Notes: generated by a model from the letters alone, not told the origin. DNA of 64,000 nucleotides from Diploptera punctata (GCA_030220185.1 JASPKZ010003422.1:289100-353099); one strand, 5' to 3'. Shown: positions 30,560 through 40,821, counted from the stretch's first letter. A program made the numbers and translations.

Positions 30560-30960
30560 TTATTAATAGATTACAACAGGAAGTAACATTATGAGGTTCT
30601 TCTTAGTAAATAAGCAGCATCTTACCTCATAATATTGTGTTTCATTTCACATTTTATTTTAAAATACAATAGGAAGTAACATTACGAGGTTTGTTTAATA
30701 ATTAAAACATTTGGTCAGAAAAACACAAAATAGATGTAAACACAAAATTATTAAAACAGTTAGAAAACAAAAATGAGCTCACCATATGGGAAAACATTTA
30801 TATACAGAAGAACAAGGAAAGAATTATGAACTTTGAAATTCCCGCAGAAAGGAACCTCATTAGTAAATTCATTGGACCAGTGGCCATGAGAGCAGGAATC
30901 AAGAATCAATTGATTATGAGGTATTATTTATTTAAGTAAAATTGTTTCACCTCACGACTG
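30560..30960 (+). mobile_element. PLE 3' fragment
   Basis: Terminus strings ('acaacaggaagtaacattatgaggttcttctta', 30577-30609; a second at 30669-30692) precede plus-strand protein text: IDVNTKLLKQLENKNELTIW, ENIYIQKNKERIMNFEIPAE, RNLISKFIGPVAM. The same C-terminal region as the other PLEs; the GIY-YIG strands are absent. Confidence 0.7.
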
Positions 30961-31550
30961 TTATGTTATAACATACTGAGTATGCAACCAAATAAGGTCC
31001 TGAAACTGGTCCAACAAGGAAACTCTCAACCAACCTCGAAATTCCTCCCAGAGAAGCAATGTGATGTACCACGCCATGTTAAAAATATATCTGCCATTTT
31101 TAACTGGAAGGTATTAAAATCAAGCACCAAATCTCTCATTTAAATCATACAGAAGTAATACAACTCCTGTATTGGCAGACTGGAAAACCCTCAGTATCTG
31201 CCATCTGCACTGCGTCCCATCTCACTACACACCGTGCTTAACTCATGCAGGGATGTACATCTGGCTCCATACAGTGGGCTGTCATTACTGGCTCCGATTT
31301 ATTTGCCTTGCAGTTAAAAATGGGAGATAATTTTTTTGGACACAGTCTTCGTACATCGCATTTCTCTGGGAGAACTTTCAAAGTGGGTTTCAGCAGGGAA
31401 TGGTTGACATTTCCCTTGTAAGAAGAAGAGGTGAGGTGATATAATTTTACTTAAATAATTGTGGTTACACTGCTAATTGCTGTGCACTGGTTATAAACAG
31501 AGGTGTTTCTAGCAAGTGATGTCAGGTCAAACATTTACATAACAAACCAC
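30961..31550. other. Unassigned sequence with PLE-end strings
   Basis: 'agaagaggtgaggtgatataattttactta' at 31424-31453 and 'gaggtattatttatttaagtaaaattgtttcacctcac' at 30918-30955 are PLE ends. Between them, 'gaagcaatgtgatgtacc' and 'gtcttcgtacatcgcatttctctgggagaa' look like diverged inverse copies. No gene. Confidence 0.4.
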
Positions 31551-31554
31551 AACT

Positions 31555-32740
31555 ATACAGTGATGCCACGAGTGATTTCCAATTTATCTACAGAATTTGG
31601 AAATCAAGAGTGGCATTTGTTAGGACTATTTAACAAATAAAACTAAGATGTTTAACTAACTAACTAACTCACTGGCACTATCGAACTTGCAGGTTCATGA
31701 CCACACGGACATAAGCTCTCCATACATCCCTATCCTGAGCTAATGTTTTCCAATCATTCCCTCAAATCATAGTTAATGTTATTCTCCCACCTCATTTTTG
31801 GTTTACCAACCGGCGGTAGCATTGCTGCCGATAGGATTACTCATGCCGACCTAGTCGAAGATGATAAGCCAGACGAAAAAAGTATCTTGGTTGAAAGAGT
31901 GACGATCTTTCACTGTAAAAAATACAACCGTCAAGATATGCGGACATGGGTTCAACTGGGGTAAAATTTTCCGGAGGTAAAATAGTCCCCATTCGGTTCT
32001 CCGGGTGGGGACTACTTCAGGGAACCCATGCCAAAGGCTCAAACACAGAGACATGTTCCTAGGAACATGGAATGTTAGGACAAGCTGTTTACTCACAAAT
32101 CATTATTTAAATATAGTTATTTTAAAATATTTATATATTTAATGTAAATGGCGATGTTTGAAAACAAATAAGAAACATTTGTTATGTTTCATTTGTTCAT
32201 CCACTGCAATTAGATCATATTATTTTATTGCCAAATAGGATCGCAATATTGTAAGAATGCATCCTAGTGGAGAAAAAATGAAACACATCAAACTGTATAT
32301 TATAACGAACATTACAGGTTATTAATTAATTTCTGATGTCCTGTCATGTAAATATGTCAATTATATTTTTCTGGAACGTTAATACCCGGGAAATAATGTT
32401 TAAGAAAGTACAAACACTGGTTTCTTTTTATTATATCCCACAAGCGGTATCTGGTTACATTCGTGTACTATATACACAATCTTAGAGCCACATGCATTCT
32501 AGGATTCTTACATCTTAATATATAAATTGCTATATTCAACATATTTCTTAGAGAGTCAGTCACTGCTAAATAATGCTCTTACCTATTCAGAATATTAAAA
32601 AGGAGGAGCTTTCTTTAATATGATAAACTTATGTGATAAATATTGGTATGAATCACAGTCGTGATTGGTTGTAAAACAAAATTCATTGAATCATGATTGG
32701 TCGACTCTCATTTGGGACACGAGTTAAATCGTCAAATTAA
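31555..32740 (+). repeat. Repeat X, copy 2, split by a LINE insertion
   Basis: The left part 31555-31655 ('gtgatgccacgagtgatttcc ... ggcatttgttaggactattta') and the right part from 32085 ('aagctgtttactcacaaatcatt') are continuous in the uninterrupted copy at 42865-43640. It includes a short palindrome around 'ccaaattatctagataatttgg' (in the 42.9-kb copy). Non-coding. Confidence 0.7.
31656..32084 (-). mobile_element. LINE insertion with inverted 5' segment
   Basis: The left end is '(ttaac)taactaactaactcactggcactatcgaac', i.e. a GTTA-type tail and LINE 3' end on the minus strand. The right end reads on the plus strand 'ggtaaaatagtccccattcggttctccgggtgggg' and 'atgttcctaggaacatggaatgttaggac', encoding GTWNVRT, the conserved start of a LINE endonuclease. 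So the 3' end and 5' end of a LINE lie in opposite orientation. 'aagatgttta' before and 'aagctgttta' after look like a slightly diverged target-site duplication. Confidence 0.65.
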
Positions 32741-32857
32741 AGAACTTGTGTGTATAAGGCCTGAATATCTTTTTAGTATTTTATTTAACAAAGAGCTGAC
32801 AAATTTTGTTCAGCTGCACCTTTTTTAAGACTTGAGATTCTGTAATTTGTGTTAAAT

Positions 32858-32960
32858 TCTAGTTCTCATGTAGCTCAGTCGGTAGAGCATTTGCATAGAA
32901 AGTGAAAGGTCCTGCATTCAAACCTCAGTCTGAGTGTATATTTTTCTCTTCAAATAAAGT
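32858..32960 (+). repeat. tRNA-like repeat, plus strand
   Basis: The core at about 32864-32935 has GTAGCTCAGTCGGTAGAGCA (A-box half) and GCATTCAAACCTC (B-box half), then 'tgtatatttttctcttcaaata'. It is oriented opposite to most other copies. Confidence 0.65.
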
Positions 32961-33104
32961 TCTTCCAGACTGTTGATGTAACCAGACACCAGACATCTTC
33001 CCTCTGACATCATGTTTATGAAGGAATTGTACAATATTTATATTCTGCATCAGCAATTCGTTGTTTTTTCGATCAAAGAGTTGCATGAAAGCTTCTTTCA
33101 GAAA

Positions 33105-33290
33105 AACCAGAGGGAAAACGCCCAGTTGGTAGACCAAGAATGAGGTGGGAGAATAACATTATACATGAATTGAGGGAAGTAGATTATACAGGGAATGATT
33201 GGAAAACATTAGCTGAGGATAGGGATGTATGGAGAGCTTATATCCGTGGGTTCGACAGAGCCAGTGAGTTAGTTCTTTACAGTAACAAGA
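33105..33290 (+). pseudogene. LINE 3' end, plus strand
   Basis: Reads GKRPVGRPRMRWENNIIHEL, REVDYTGNDWKTLAEDRDVW, RAYI, then 'gggttcgacagagccagtgagttagttc', the 3' end of the LINE family seen at 28563-28950. Confidence 0.7.
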
Positions 33291-33474
33291 CATCTCCCCC
33301 CTCCAGTCTGTAATGATATCCAAATTGTTTAAAAATGCAGGCCTAGTCTGAGAGTTTGATCAAAACAAAACAAAGATATAAAACAAGTGGAGAATTAAAA
33401 GTTTGTTGAAGAAAATTCCGTATGACGTTCTTCTCTTTAAGTTTTTTAGCATTATATATTTTTCAGTAGAATGA

Positions 33475-33670
33475 GGAGCTGGTCCCCAACCTGGAGGACC
33501 AGGTAATTTGTAATCAAGGTTGTCTTCCTCTAGTCTTTAGTGAATCAACACTGAACTACAAGGCAGTAGCTATTAGTTTTGGTTCGCCTCAGGTATTTCA
33601 TTTCCCCGATACCACCCACATCTGGGAAACATTCCCCTATCCACCACCTGGGGAGGCGCCTCATGGGGGA
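33475..33670 (+). mobile_element. LINE leader-like fragment
   Basis: 'ctggtccccaacctggaggaccaggtaatttgtaatc' through 'tttggttcgcctcaggtatttcatttccccgataccacccaca' and 'ccacctggggaggcgcctcatggggg' reads like the untranslated leader of an abundant insect LINE. No other copy is in the window, so this rests on recollection of such leaders. Confidence 0.4.
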
Positions 33671-33679
33671 CTAACAAAA

Positions 33680-34000
33680 CAAGCTGTTAGCAGTAGAAAT
33701 GGATTTTTGGAGAAGATTGACAAGAATTTCAAGAAGCGATAAAGTCAGAAACAGCACTATAAGAGAAATTATGTAAGTTGAAAAAAAAAACATAGGAAAA
33801 TAGAAGAAAAACGTTTGAAATGGTATGGACACCTCATAAGTATGGAAGAAGAGAGGAGATCCTTGATTGGAAAGCTAATGGAAGAAGTGGGAGAGGCACA
33901 CCTAGAGAATGATGGAGTGAAGAGAAGTATGGAAGCTAGAGATTTGAGGGAAGAAGATGCTTTAGACAGAAACATTGTACTGTAGAATATTCGTAAATAC
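33680..34000 (+). pseudogene. LINE C-terminal remnant (second family)
   Basis: Reads AVEMDFWRRLTRISRSDKVR, NSTIREIM, a break, then 'RLKWYGHLISMEEERRSLIG' and 'KLMEEVG'. The EMDFWRRSARISRxDKIRNxxIRExM ... LxWYGHVxRM pattern is a widespread LINE ORF2 tail. A frameshift lies in the A-run at 33781-33790. Confidence 0.75.
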
Positions 34001-34244
34001 AAAAAATTATAAAGTATGAATCATTCTCGGCACAAAAATAATTGCAAGTTGTGGTTTGTTTGTGAACACGCCTACTGTTACCTTCGCTTGTTTTGCCAGC
34101 AAACTGTTATTTAGTTGTAGCAGTTCACGTCTGTAAACAATGATTAAATAAAATAATATACACAACTACACTACATTAGGCCTGTCAATGTACATAATTG
34201 AAGGCAACTGGTGCTGTCATATTATATCAGAGAAAACATCCAAC

Positions 34245-34605
34245 ATAAGACTTCATATTAATAAATTACAACAGGAAGTAACATTATGAGCTTCTTTTGG
34301 ACATTAATATTTAATTTTAGGAAGTGGTATTTTGAGGTTATTTTAATTATATTATTTTTAGTCTGATCATCTTACCTCAATATTAATGTTGATTTGTTCT
34401 TGGACATGTTTCAAAACAATTCTGTTTTATCGTCAGCTTGTCCAGACTGGTTTGATTTATGTTGCACAACCTGGATGTCGATGTCAGCTCCATCCTGTGG
34501 TTGGCCAAAGAACCTCCAAACAAGGTCATGCTCCATTGGTATTTCAAAATTCATAACTCTGTTTTTGTTTTTTATATTCAGAAGAACAAAAACAGAGTTT
34601 TGAAA
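34245..34605 (-). mobile_element. PLE end with hammerhead-like motif, minus strand
   Basis: Terminus strings ('caggaagtaacattatgag', 34272-34290; 'tcatcttacctcaatattaatg') lead to a hammerhead-like motif (separate entry) and then, read on the minus strand, the protein end 'FWRFFGQPQDGADIDIQ' preceded by 'RVMNFEIPMEHDLV'. The same insertion type recurs at 48485-48925 with only a few differences. Confidence 0.7.
34399..34440 (-). ncRNA. Hammerhead-like motif
   Basis: Minus strand: CTGACGA core, AAAACA-GAAT-TGTTTT stem II (6 bp), GAAA, palindromic stem III ACATGT, C as the cleavage nucleotide. Stem I is weak: only one G-C pair lies next to the core. The core and stem II are identical in the second copy at 48563-48604. 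Confidence 0.6.
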
Positions 34606-34712
34606 ATGTTTGGGTCAGTTTAAAAATTCTGACTCCACTGGGACTCGAAACCTCGATCTTCCGTCTTGTAGCGCAGTTCCTTAACCACTACACTATGGCG
34701 CACCCCCTGATA
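34606..34712 (-). repeat. tRNA-like SINE head
   Basis: The minus strand has an A-box-like TAGTGTAGTGGTTAAGGAAC and a B-box-like GAGGTTTCGAGTCCC. It seems inserted inside PLE protein sequence ('aaaacagagttttgaaaa' before, 'aacatctaattga' after). Confidence 0.55.
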
Positions 34713-34823
34713 AACATCTAATTGATACAAAACCTTGTTTAATTAAACAAATAGAAAAACAAAAAGAACTCGTGGCTTGGGAAAAAAATTCACATTAAAA
34801 AAATATAAGAAAGAAAAACTTAT
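34713..34823 (+). mobile_element. PLE C-terminal fragment, left of a nested LINE
   Basis: Reads HLIDTKPCLIKQIEKQKELV, AWEKN, then frameshifts in an A-rich stretch. It continues, after the LINE, at 35224 with MIFEIPGDSDWIWRFIGPPT. The break point is the 17-bp duplication. Confidence 0.7.
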
Positions 34824-35223
34824 CTTCTTCTTCTTCCTTCCAAGTGTTAGGCCAAGGCCTGTTACGATCCTATAGAAAATTTTCCCTCCAGCGTTTCATA
34901 GGACGGCCCAGTGATCTTCGTCCTCTTGGTATATAATTATAAACAGCTTTGGGGATCCGATTTGAACTCATTCTTTCAAGATGGTGTTTCCAATTTAGTT
35001 GGTACTGTTTAATATATTCCAAAATTGGCGTAGTCTTCAATTCTTTTAAGATATTGGTGTGCCTTTTCCGATCCCATCTTCCATTTCTTCTTTCCTATAT
35101 TTTCTTTTCTTCTCCAGAAAAGCCTGACCAGAGGCTATAAGATGGCAGCCCCATCACTGGTCTTGCCTTCCTTTGGCCAGCAACCAATCGAAGGGACTAT
35201 TATTATGCTTTAAAATCTTATAC
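34824..35223 (-). mobile_element. LINE fragment nested in a PLE, with perfect 17-bp target-site duplication
   Basis: The 17-bp string AAGAAAGAAAAACTTAT occurs at 34807-34823 and again at 35224-35240, exactly flanking 400 bp. The insert starts on the left with 'cttcttcttcttcc', i.e. a (GAA)-type tail on the minus strand. It then encodes on the minus strand, from about 35090 leftwards, RKRHTNILKELKTTPILEYI, KQYQLNWKHHLERMSSNRIP, KAVYNYIPRGRRSLGRPMKR, the LINE ORF2 tail. The right 120 bp (35095-35223) is not recognised and may be further LINE sequence. Confidence 0.85.
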
Positions 35224-35410
35224 AAGAAAGAAAAACTTATGATCTTCGAAATTCCTGGGGATTCTGATTGGATCTGGAGGTTCATCGGTCCACCAACAGA
35301 GGGAGAAAGAAGCAGTTCTTCAGATCGACACAACATCAGTCGACAAGAAATTACTGAAGATGAAGCTGCTCAGGCTTTGAAACTGATATGAAGTGAGGTA
35401 TAAAACATTT
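35224..35410 (+). mobile_element. PLE C-terminal fragment, right of the nested LINE
   Basis: Encodes MIFEIPGDSDWIWRFIGPPT, EGERSSSSDRHNISRQEITE, DEAAQALKLI. Overlapping this at 35360-35395 is a hammerhead-like motif: CTGAAGA, GAAGC...GGCTT stem II, GAAA, with a poor stem III. It ends in 'gaagtgaggtataaaacattttaattt'. Confidence 0.7.
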
Positions 35411-35479
35411 TAATTTAAATCTTATGTCATCAGCTTGTCCACAGTGGAATACAATGTTTTATAATATGTAACAGATGTA

Positions 35480-35665
35480 TTAGGGTATATCAAATCACCT
35501 GGCAGCTCCATAGCACATGACCTCTCCATGTAGTGGGTGAATCACAGCCAGGGCAGGTTTTCCTCAGTGTCAGTCCCATTTTCCTCATCTGCTCCTGTGA
35601 TGGTCCTTGTATATCACACACCTTCATCTCATCTCATCCCTTGTCCTGGCATTATACTGGACATG
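35480..35665 (-). mobile_element. Possible decayed SINE
   Basis: 'catgtagtgggtgaatcacagccagggcaggttttcctcagtgtc' and 'cttcatctcatctcatccc' resemble a SINE body, but the head is not clear. Low confidence. Confidence 0.3.
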
Positions 35666-35694
35666 AATAGAGGATCTTTTTAAATAAAGTTATG

Positions 35695-35980
35695 TTAATA
35701 TAATGGAGAAAACTACATAACAGTGAGCTACATGGTATGTACAGGAAGCCAGATAACAGTTCAGTCTCGTAGACTGTGATGGGCAGGACATGTGGCACGA
35801 ATGGGGAATGAAAGAGGTGCATGGAATCTTCTTGGTAGACCAAGAATGAGGTGGGAGAATAACATTATCCATGATTTGAGAGAAGATTATACAAGGGATG
35901 ATCAGAAAACATTAGCTCAAGATAGGGATGTATAGAAAGCTTATGTCTGTGAATCTATGGGCTCAATAGTTGGTTAGGTA
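35695..35980 (+). pseudogene. LINE 3' end, plus strand
   Basis: With frameshifts: GEN-Y-I-T-V-S-Y-M-V-C-T-G-S-Q in one frame, then VQSRRL-WAGHVARMGNERG-style text, LLGRPRMRWENNIIHDLRED-like text, and 'QKTLAQDRDV'. It is the same family as 28563-28950 but shorter and more decayed. Confidence 0.7.
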
Positions 35981-36054
35981 ATATACAGTAAGGTTATTAG
36001 TGTCACATTCAAATTTTGCTCAGAGGTTTCTTATTTCAGGCTTGAGATTCTTTT

Positions 36055-36405
36055 TTGTCCTGTAAATCTAAAGGCTTAGATAGATGTTTCAAAAGTTTAG
36101 CTTCTTTTTAGAATTATCAGTTTGGGAAAAGATATACATTCAGAAAAAACAGTTTACATCCATGAATTTTGAGTTGGATGAACAAAATCTGATTACAGAG
36201 TTCATCAAATCAACACTAGATGGCAGTTTAGAAGATAACTGGCATGATGAACAATCGAGTCGTAACAGCAATTGATGATGGGAGCGATGGATCCCTAAAC
36301 CACGGTTCTGTGTTAAAGAACATGGATATATAACGTCAGAATATTCATGATTCAATATTGATTTGTATTAATTGAACACCTCATAATGTAAAAATTCCCA
36401 ACATT
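36055..36405 (+). mobile_element. PLE end, inverted dimer with short left arm
   Basis: 36060-36112 is antisense PLE ('aaaggcttagatagatgtttcaaaagtttagcttcttttt', compare 15937-15976). From 36113 the sense arm begins: LSVWEKIYIQKKQFTSMNFE, LDEQNLITEFIKSTLDGSLE, DNWHDEQ. Then a hammerhead-like region (36258-36300: TTGATGA, GGGA...TCCC, AAACC, ACGGTT, CTGTG) with a preceding AACAG that can pair with CTGTG. Two core positions are mutated. It ends with 'cacctcataatgtaaaaattcccaac'. Confidence 0.7.
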
Positions 36406-37650
36406 AACATATGGGTATGAAACTAACATTATTAAAACCAAGTAGCCATCTTGAAATTGTTCACTAAAATTACAACTTCATGGCATGACAGGCCGATCAC
36501 TACTATCAACTAGTGCTTTTTGCTGTCGAGTCACCACTTGCATGGCAGATGGCGATAGGAATTACTGATAGTCCAGTTCATGGCAAATCAAAAATAAAAC
36601 TCCTGCTGCATACATCACGCAGTACAAATATACAATGTACAATTGAGTAAAAGTACAAAGAAAAATAATCACGTACCTTATCACATGAGATGGTGGAAAA
36701 TCGACCAACAACTTCCCTTCAAGAATTTGTTAGCACGTATCTAGCATGCAAGCATGTCGAGGTATTATAGCACAGCACTAATACAAAAATCACATTTAAA
36801 ACCAAGCACAATAACACTTGTAGCTCTAATACAAAAACAACATTTCATACAAAGCTGCTGTGAGACTGACTGAATGACTCCTGTACTCCTATGAAGGGGA
36901 CTCAATTATCATTGCCGGCCACCATGCAATGGGCAACCTGACAGCAAAAGGCATTGTAGTTCAAAACCAACATCTTTCTACACATTATCCAGGATTTTTA
37001 CACCATTAAAAATGCACTGACCCTGACCTGGTTTGAAGCCATGAACCTTGGAACCAGAGAGGAACATGATAATCACAAGTAAATAATTGTTATTGTCCTA
37101 CATACAGGACAACAGGGGTTTTACATAAATTAAAATTAAGTTTTTCAATAAAGTTAGCATTATGACAGCACCAGCCAGACACAAGAACACAAAATTGTGA
37201 CAGGAATGAGCTTTTTTTACAATTAATTTGCTTGTTTTTCCACAAAAATCCGTTAAATAATCCACATTTCTTTCTTCTGATTATTGTTGTTCATATCAAA
37301 CAATTAAATGAAAAAGAATATTCAGAAATCAGAAAATTGTTTGTCATTTGTTTACACAATTTACAGATCAACAACAAACAAAACAGCATCTGGTTCACTT
37401 CACCATTTTATACAGATATAATATATTAATGTTACCAACCACTGGAGCTAAAATAAACCTTCCAGTACCTCATACGTCCATTTCAAATCAAATTGCACTT
37501 TTCAAACCTTTGCATATGCTACACCATTCAAACTACAACTTACAAGTTTTACTTTTCATAGTTGTTATGGGGATTCTAGTGCAAATGACAGTCTACAGGA
37601 ATTCAATGTAAGAAACACAAATTATTATAGCTGTATATAAATAATATATA
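36406..37650. other. Unassigned sequence
   Basis: A SINE-like scrap with 'actgaccctgacctggtttgaagccatgaacc' lies at 37016-37048. The plus frames at 37232-37611 show no recognised domain. No gene supported. Confidence 0.35.
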
Positions 37651-37652
37651 TA

Positions 37653-38217
37653 CAGGGCTATTCAGAAAGAAGGAACAGATTTCAAACATTTATTTTTTCC
37701 AAACTACAAAGAATAAAAATACAATTCCAATGTTCCTGTAAAGAGAAAAGTTCAAATTTCACTATTTTATGCATTCAATATGAGCACCATGTGTTACACG
37801 ACAAATATCAAAATGGTGGCTCATTTCTTGCCACACACGATTAAGCTGGTCTCTAGTTATAAAATTGACAGCTTAAATAATTTGATATCGCAGATTTTCA
37901 AGAGTCTCAGGCATAGGGGGGATAAAAACATGGTCTTTTATGTAACCCCACAGATAAAAATCACACAGGGTTAGGTGTGGTGACCTGGGAGGCCACCGGT
38001 AATGAAGTTGACCTTCTGCTCCTCCTCTTCCAATCCAACGTCCTGTTGTGTTGCCATTTTAATATAATCAATCAACATGATAAGCAATATCACCCATACG
38101 GCTGTAATCAGAAGTTCAAACTTTTCTCTTTCCAGGAACGTAAGAACTGTGTTTCTATTTTTTTGTAGTTTGGAAGAAATAAATGTTTGAAGTCTTCCTT
38201 CTTTCTGAATAGCCCTG
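37653..38217 (-). mobile_element. Short TIR element with mariner/IS630-type transposase remnant
   Basis: It is flanked by TA on both sides and bounded by inverted ends CAGGGCTATTCAGAAAGAAG and its complement, which stay similar for about 100 bp. On the minus strand about 38030-37765 reads, with breaks, PRSPDLTPCDFYLWGYIKDH, VFIPPMPETLENLRYQII, then FITRDQLNRVWQEMSHHFDI and CRVTHGAHIECIK. The RSPDLTPCDFYLWG string holds the third catalytic acid of the DDE/D transposases of the Tc1/mariner/IS630 group. The N-terminal two thirds are deleted, so it needs another source of transposase to move. Confidence 0.8.
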
Positions 38218-38439
38218 TATGTGTGAAGAAAGTGTGGAAAACAGAATGAGAAGTTGAGATACAAATTAATATAAAAACACCAAGTTAACAACAAGTAACT
38301 TTGGAAAATAGCTATTAATTATGGGTACTTTAATAATATAACCAACTTATGGAATACACTAAATAACCCACATCAGTGTTAAAGTTAAAAAACTAACCAA
38401 CATCAACCTTACATTTGTCATTTTTGTGTAGGATGTATT

Positions 38440-38530
38440 ATTTTGTCTGGTCTCTTAATCTTAAGAACCAGAGATATTGGGTTTAAATCTTGATTTAGGT
38501 TTATATTTTTCTCTTCAAATTTAAGTTACT
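38440..38530 (+). repeat. Decayed tRNA-like repeat
   Basis: 'attgggtttaaatcttgatttaggtttatatttttctcttcaaattt' keeps the tail and a poor B-box. Confidence 0.4.
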
Positions 38531-38699
38531 AACTACATATGGTGTGGATCCAAAATCAAGCTAAGGACAACAAAAGAGAGATCCCTACAAAGAAGACAAC
38601 AGGAGCTAAAACAGAAAATACATATCAAAAGAAGAGAACAGAACATAAAAGATCTTCAAAATAAGAAATATGAAGACAGCGAAAATATGCTGAAACAAT

Positions 38700-39045
38700 A
38701 AAACACCTCGTAAATTAATGAGTCATTTTTTAACATCTTACCTCATATTTTATGTATCTTCAAACATGGGAACTAGTTTTCGAGAGAAGGATCTCTCTCA
38801 TTTTCAACCGACATTATGACTACCAGATTTCCATTGGAATCTCCATCAACACCAGATGGCAATGTTATGGATGAAGATTCCAATGAAAATCTGGTAGTCA
38901 TAATGTCGGTTGAAAATGAGAGAGATCCTTCTCTTGAAAACTAGTTCCCGTGTTTGAAGAAACATAAAATATGAGGTAAGATGTTAAAAAAATTACTCAT
39001 TCATTTACGAATTAAGAACCTCATAATGTTATTTCCCATATTTAA
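38700..39045. mobile_element. PLE inverted dimer (perfect-looking palindrome)
   Basis: Arms 38702-38855 and 38874-39030 are inverse copies with few differences: 'aaaacacctcgtaaattaatgag' / 'ctcattcatttacgaattaagaacctcat', 'ttcaaacatgggaactagttttcgagagaagg' / 'ccttctcttgaaaactagttcccgtgtttgaa'. Each arm has a hammerhead-like core: GAGAGA/TCTCTC stem II, GAAA, palindromic stem III AACTAGTT, with the CUGANGA box decayed to TTGAAAA. The central region (38856-38873) is 'caacaccagatggcaatg'. Confidence 0.75.
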
Positions 39046-39054
39046 CTATGAATA

Positions 39055-39295
39055 AAACACCTCCCTAGAAGAACAGCAGTAGCTCTGTTCAGATTGGAAA
39101 TGGGCCACGTCTGTCTTCATAGAATGGGGATTGTCCCTAGAACTATGGAATGCTCCTTGTGTGGAGATAATGTACTCCTAAGCAAGCAACACTTGCTGTA
39201 CTGCAGGCGACTTGACCCAGAGAAAAAGGACAGGAAAGACATCCCAGGACTTTATTGGGAAGCAAGAGGACTAAAGGTGTAAACCAAGCTCCAGC
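39055..39295 (+). pseudogene. Non-LTR retrotransposon C-terminus (Jockey/I-type, zinc-knuckle end)
   Basis: Reads LPRRTAVALFRLEMGHVCLH, RMGIVPRTMECSLCGDNVLL, SKQHLLYCRRLDPEKKDRKD, IPGLYWEARGLKV. A short RNase-H-like end followed by C-x2-C...H-x4-C (CSLCGDNVLLSKQHLLYC) is the conserved zinc-binding C-terminus of many LINE ORF2 proteins, and 'LYWxARxL' is the usual close. It lies between a PLE dimer and the second mariner-type element. Confidence 0.75.
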
Positions 39296-39390
39296 CATTT
39301 GAAAACAACAACAACACATGGCACTGCTATATGCTTACATCATGCCATTTTTTTTTTTTCCTGTACATAATAACACATAATGTACAAATA

Positions 39391-40233
39391 CAGGGATTCC
39401 ATTTTAAGCGGAAACCTTTTTATAGCATTGCAGCGGCTCTCACTTTACCTGCTATTGTGCTTGCACCGGCGGGGTGCGCCGGCAAATGAAGACAGTTACA
39501 AAATACAAATAACTCAATAATTAAAATTATTATAAAAACTGGCCTACACATAGAGGCTTATTACTCACCATTTATTTGAGATGCTGTTCAAAATGACCCC
39601 CGTCAGCAGTAAGATATGCCTCACATCGTTTAAACATATTATCTGCTTCGGTAACAGACTGCATTGCATGTGTTATTTTGACCTTAATTTCTTGTAAGGT
39701 ATGAGGATTATTTCGGTAAAATTTTCTGTTTAGGTATCCCCAAAGATAATAATCACAGTGAGTTAAGTCCGCTGATCTAGGGGGCCATAAACCTGTACTA
39801 ATTAGCCTGTCATCGAAAACTTCACGTAGTTTCTATAGAAGTATCAGCGGTATGCGCTGTGGCACCATGCTATTGAAAATATCCCATAATCCCAATTCAT
39901 TAAGAAATGGATGCAACATTGTTGACACATAAACAGCTGAGTTTACACGGGTTTCAAAAATATATATAGGCCCAATTATCCACAGTATGCTTACTGCATA
40001 CCAAACTTAATGGGATGCTAACACACCTCCTGCGGGTTCTCGGTAAGTAACATTTCAGCAAATAAATTTGCTGTTCAACCATAAACTTCATTTTCAATTA
40101 CTTTGTTATGTAATACACTGAAGCAACTAACCACTGGGATGTTTTGTACAACTTGTCTCCCATGTTGCAATCATACTGCTCACAGTGGCAGCAACAGAAT
40201 GATGCAAGGTTTCCTCTTAAAATGGATTCCTTG
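39391..40233 (-). mobile_element. Second TIR element with mariner/IS630-type transposase remnant
   Basis: It is flanked by TA and bounded by inverted ends 'cagggattccattttaagcg' and 'cttaaaatggattccttg'. On the minus strand about 39835-39580 reads LREVFDDRLISTGLWPPRSA, DLTHCDYYLWGYLNRKFYRN, NPHTLQEIKVKITHAMQSVT, then KRCEAYLTADGGHFEQHL. 'PPRSADLTHCDYYLWGYL' covers the third catalytic acid, and the 'GGHFEQ' end is typical of the family. The N-terminal DNA-binding part is absent. The ends differ from those of the element at 37653, so it is a separate family. Confidence 0.8.
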
Positions 40234-40820
40234 TATAAGGTTAGTTAAATATTAATTTTCAGATTGATTTGAGTTATTATTTCAGTAACATATTATTTAT
40301 TACTGAATCTCCAATAATATGGACCCTATTTCACCATCCGGTATGCTAGGGTTTTAGTTACAATACAATAAATTATTTACAATAAATTAGAGTATAGTTA
40401 ATTTCTAGCATTACATAATAACACATGACTCTATTATCGTACCCATTATTCAACGTTACATATGCCATTTTTATATCAACTTCTCATTCAGTTCCTCGGG
40501 TTGTTATTCACATAGATTTATAACAATTTGTGTGTTTTCTAAATAATTTTCTTCAAACTATTGTAGACTGTCATTTACACTAGAATCCAAACATATCGCA
40601 CAAGAAAGAGTGAGAATAATACAGACCTCATAGTGTAACACAGGCAACGGTTATAAATAACACAAATGCAAGACAACAAATTCTGCAAAAAGAACTGGAA
40701 ACTACAATAATTACCAACAGTTGAATGAATAGTTAGGTTCGCTAGCAACAGATTAAAAATATGCTCAATTCATACAACAATGTCGTCATCTTTCTTTAAA
40801 AATCATGTAATTTTTTTTTT
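40234..40820. other. Unassigned AT-rich sequence
   Basis: No gene or recognised repeat. Confidence 0.4.
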
Positions 40821-40821
40821 G

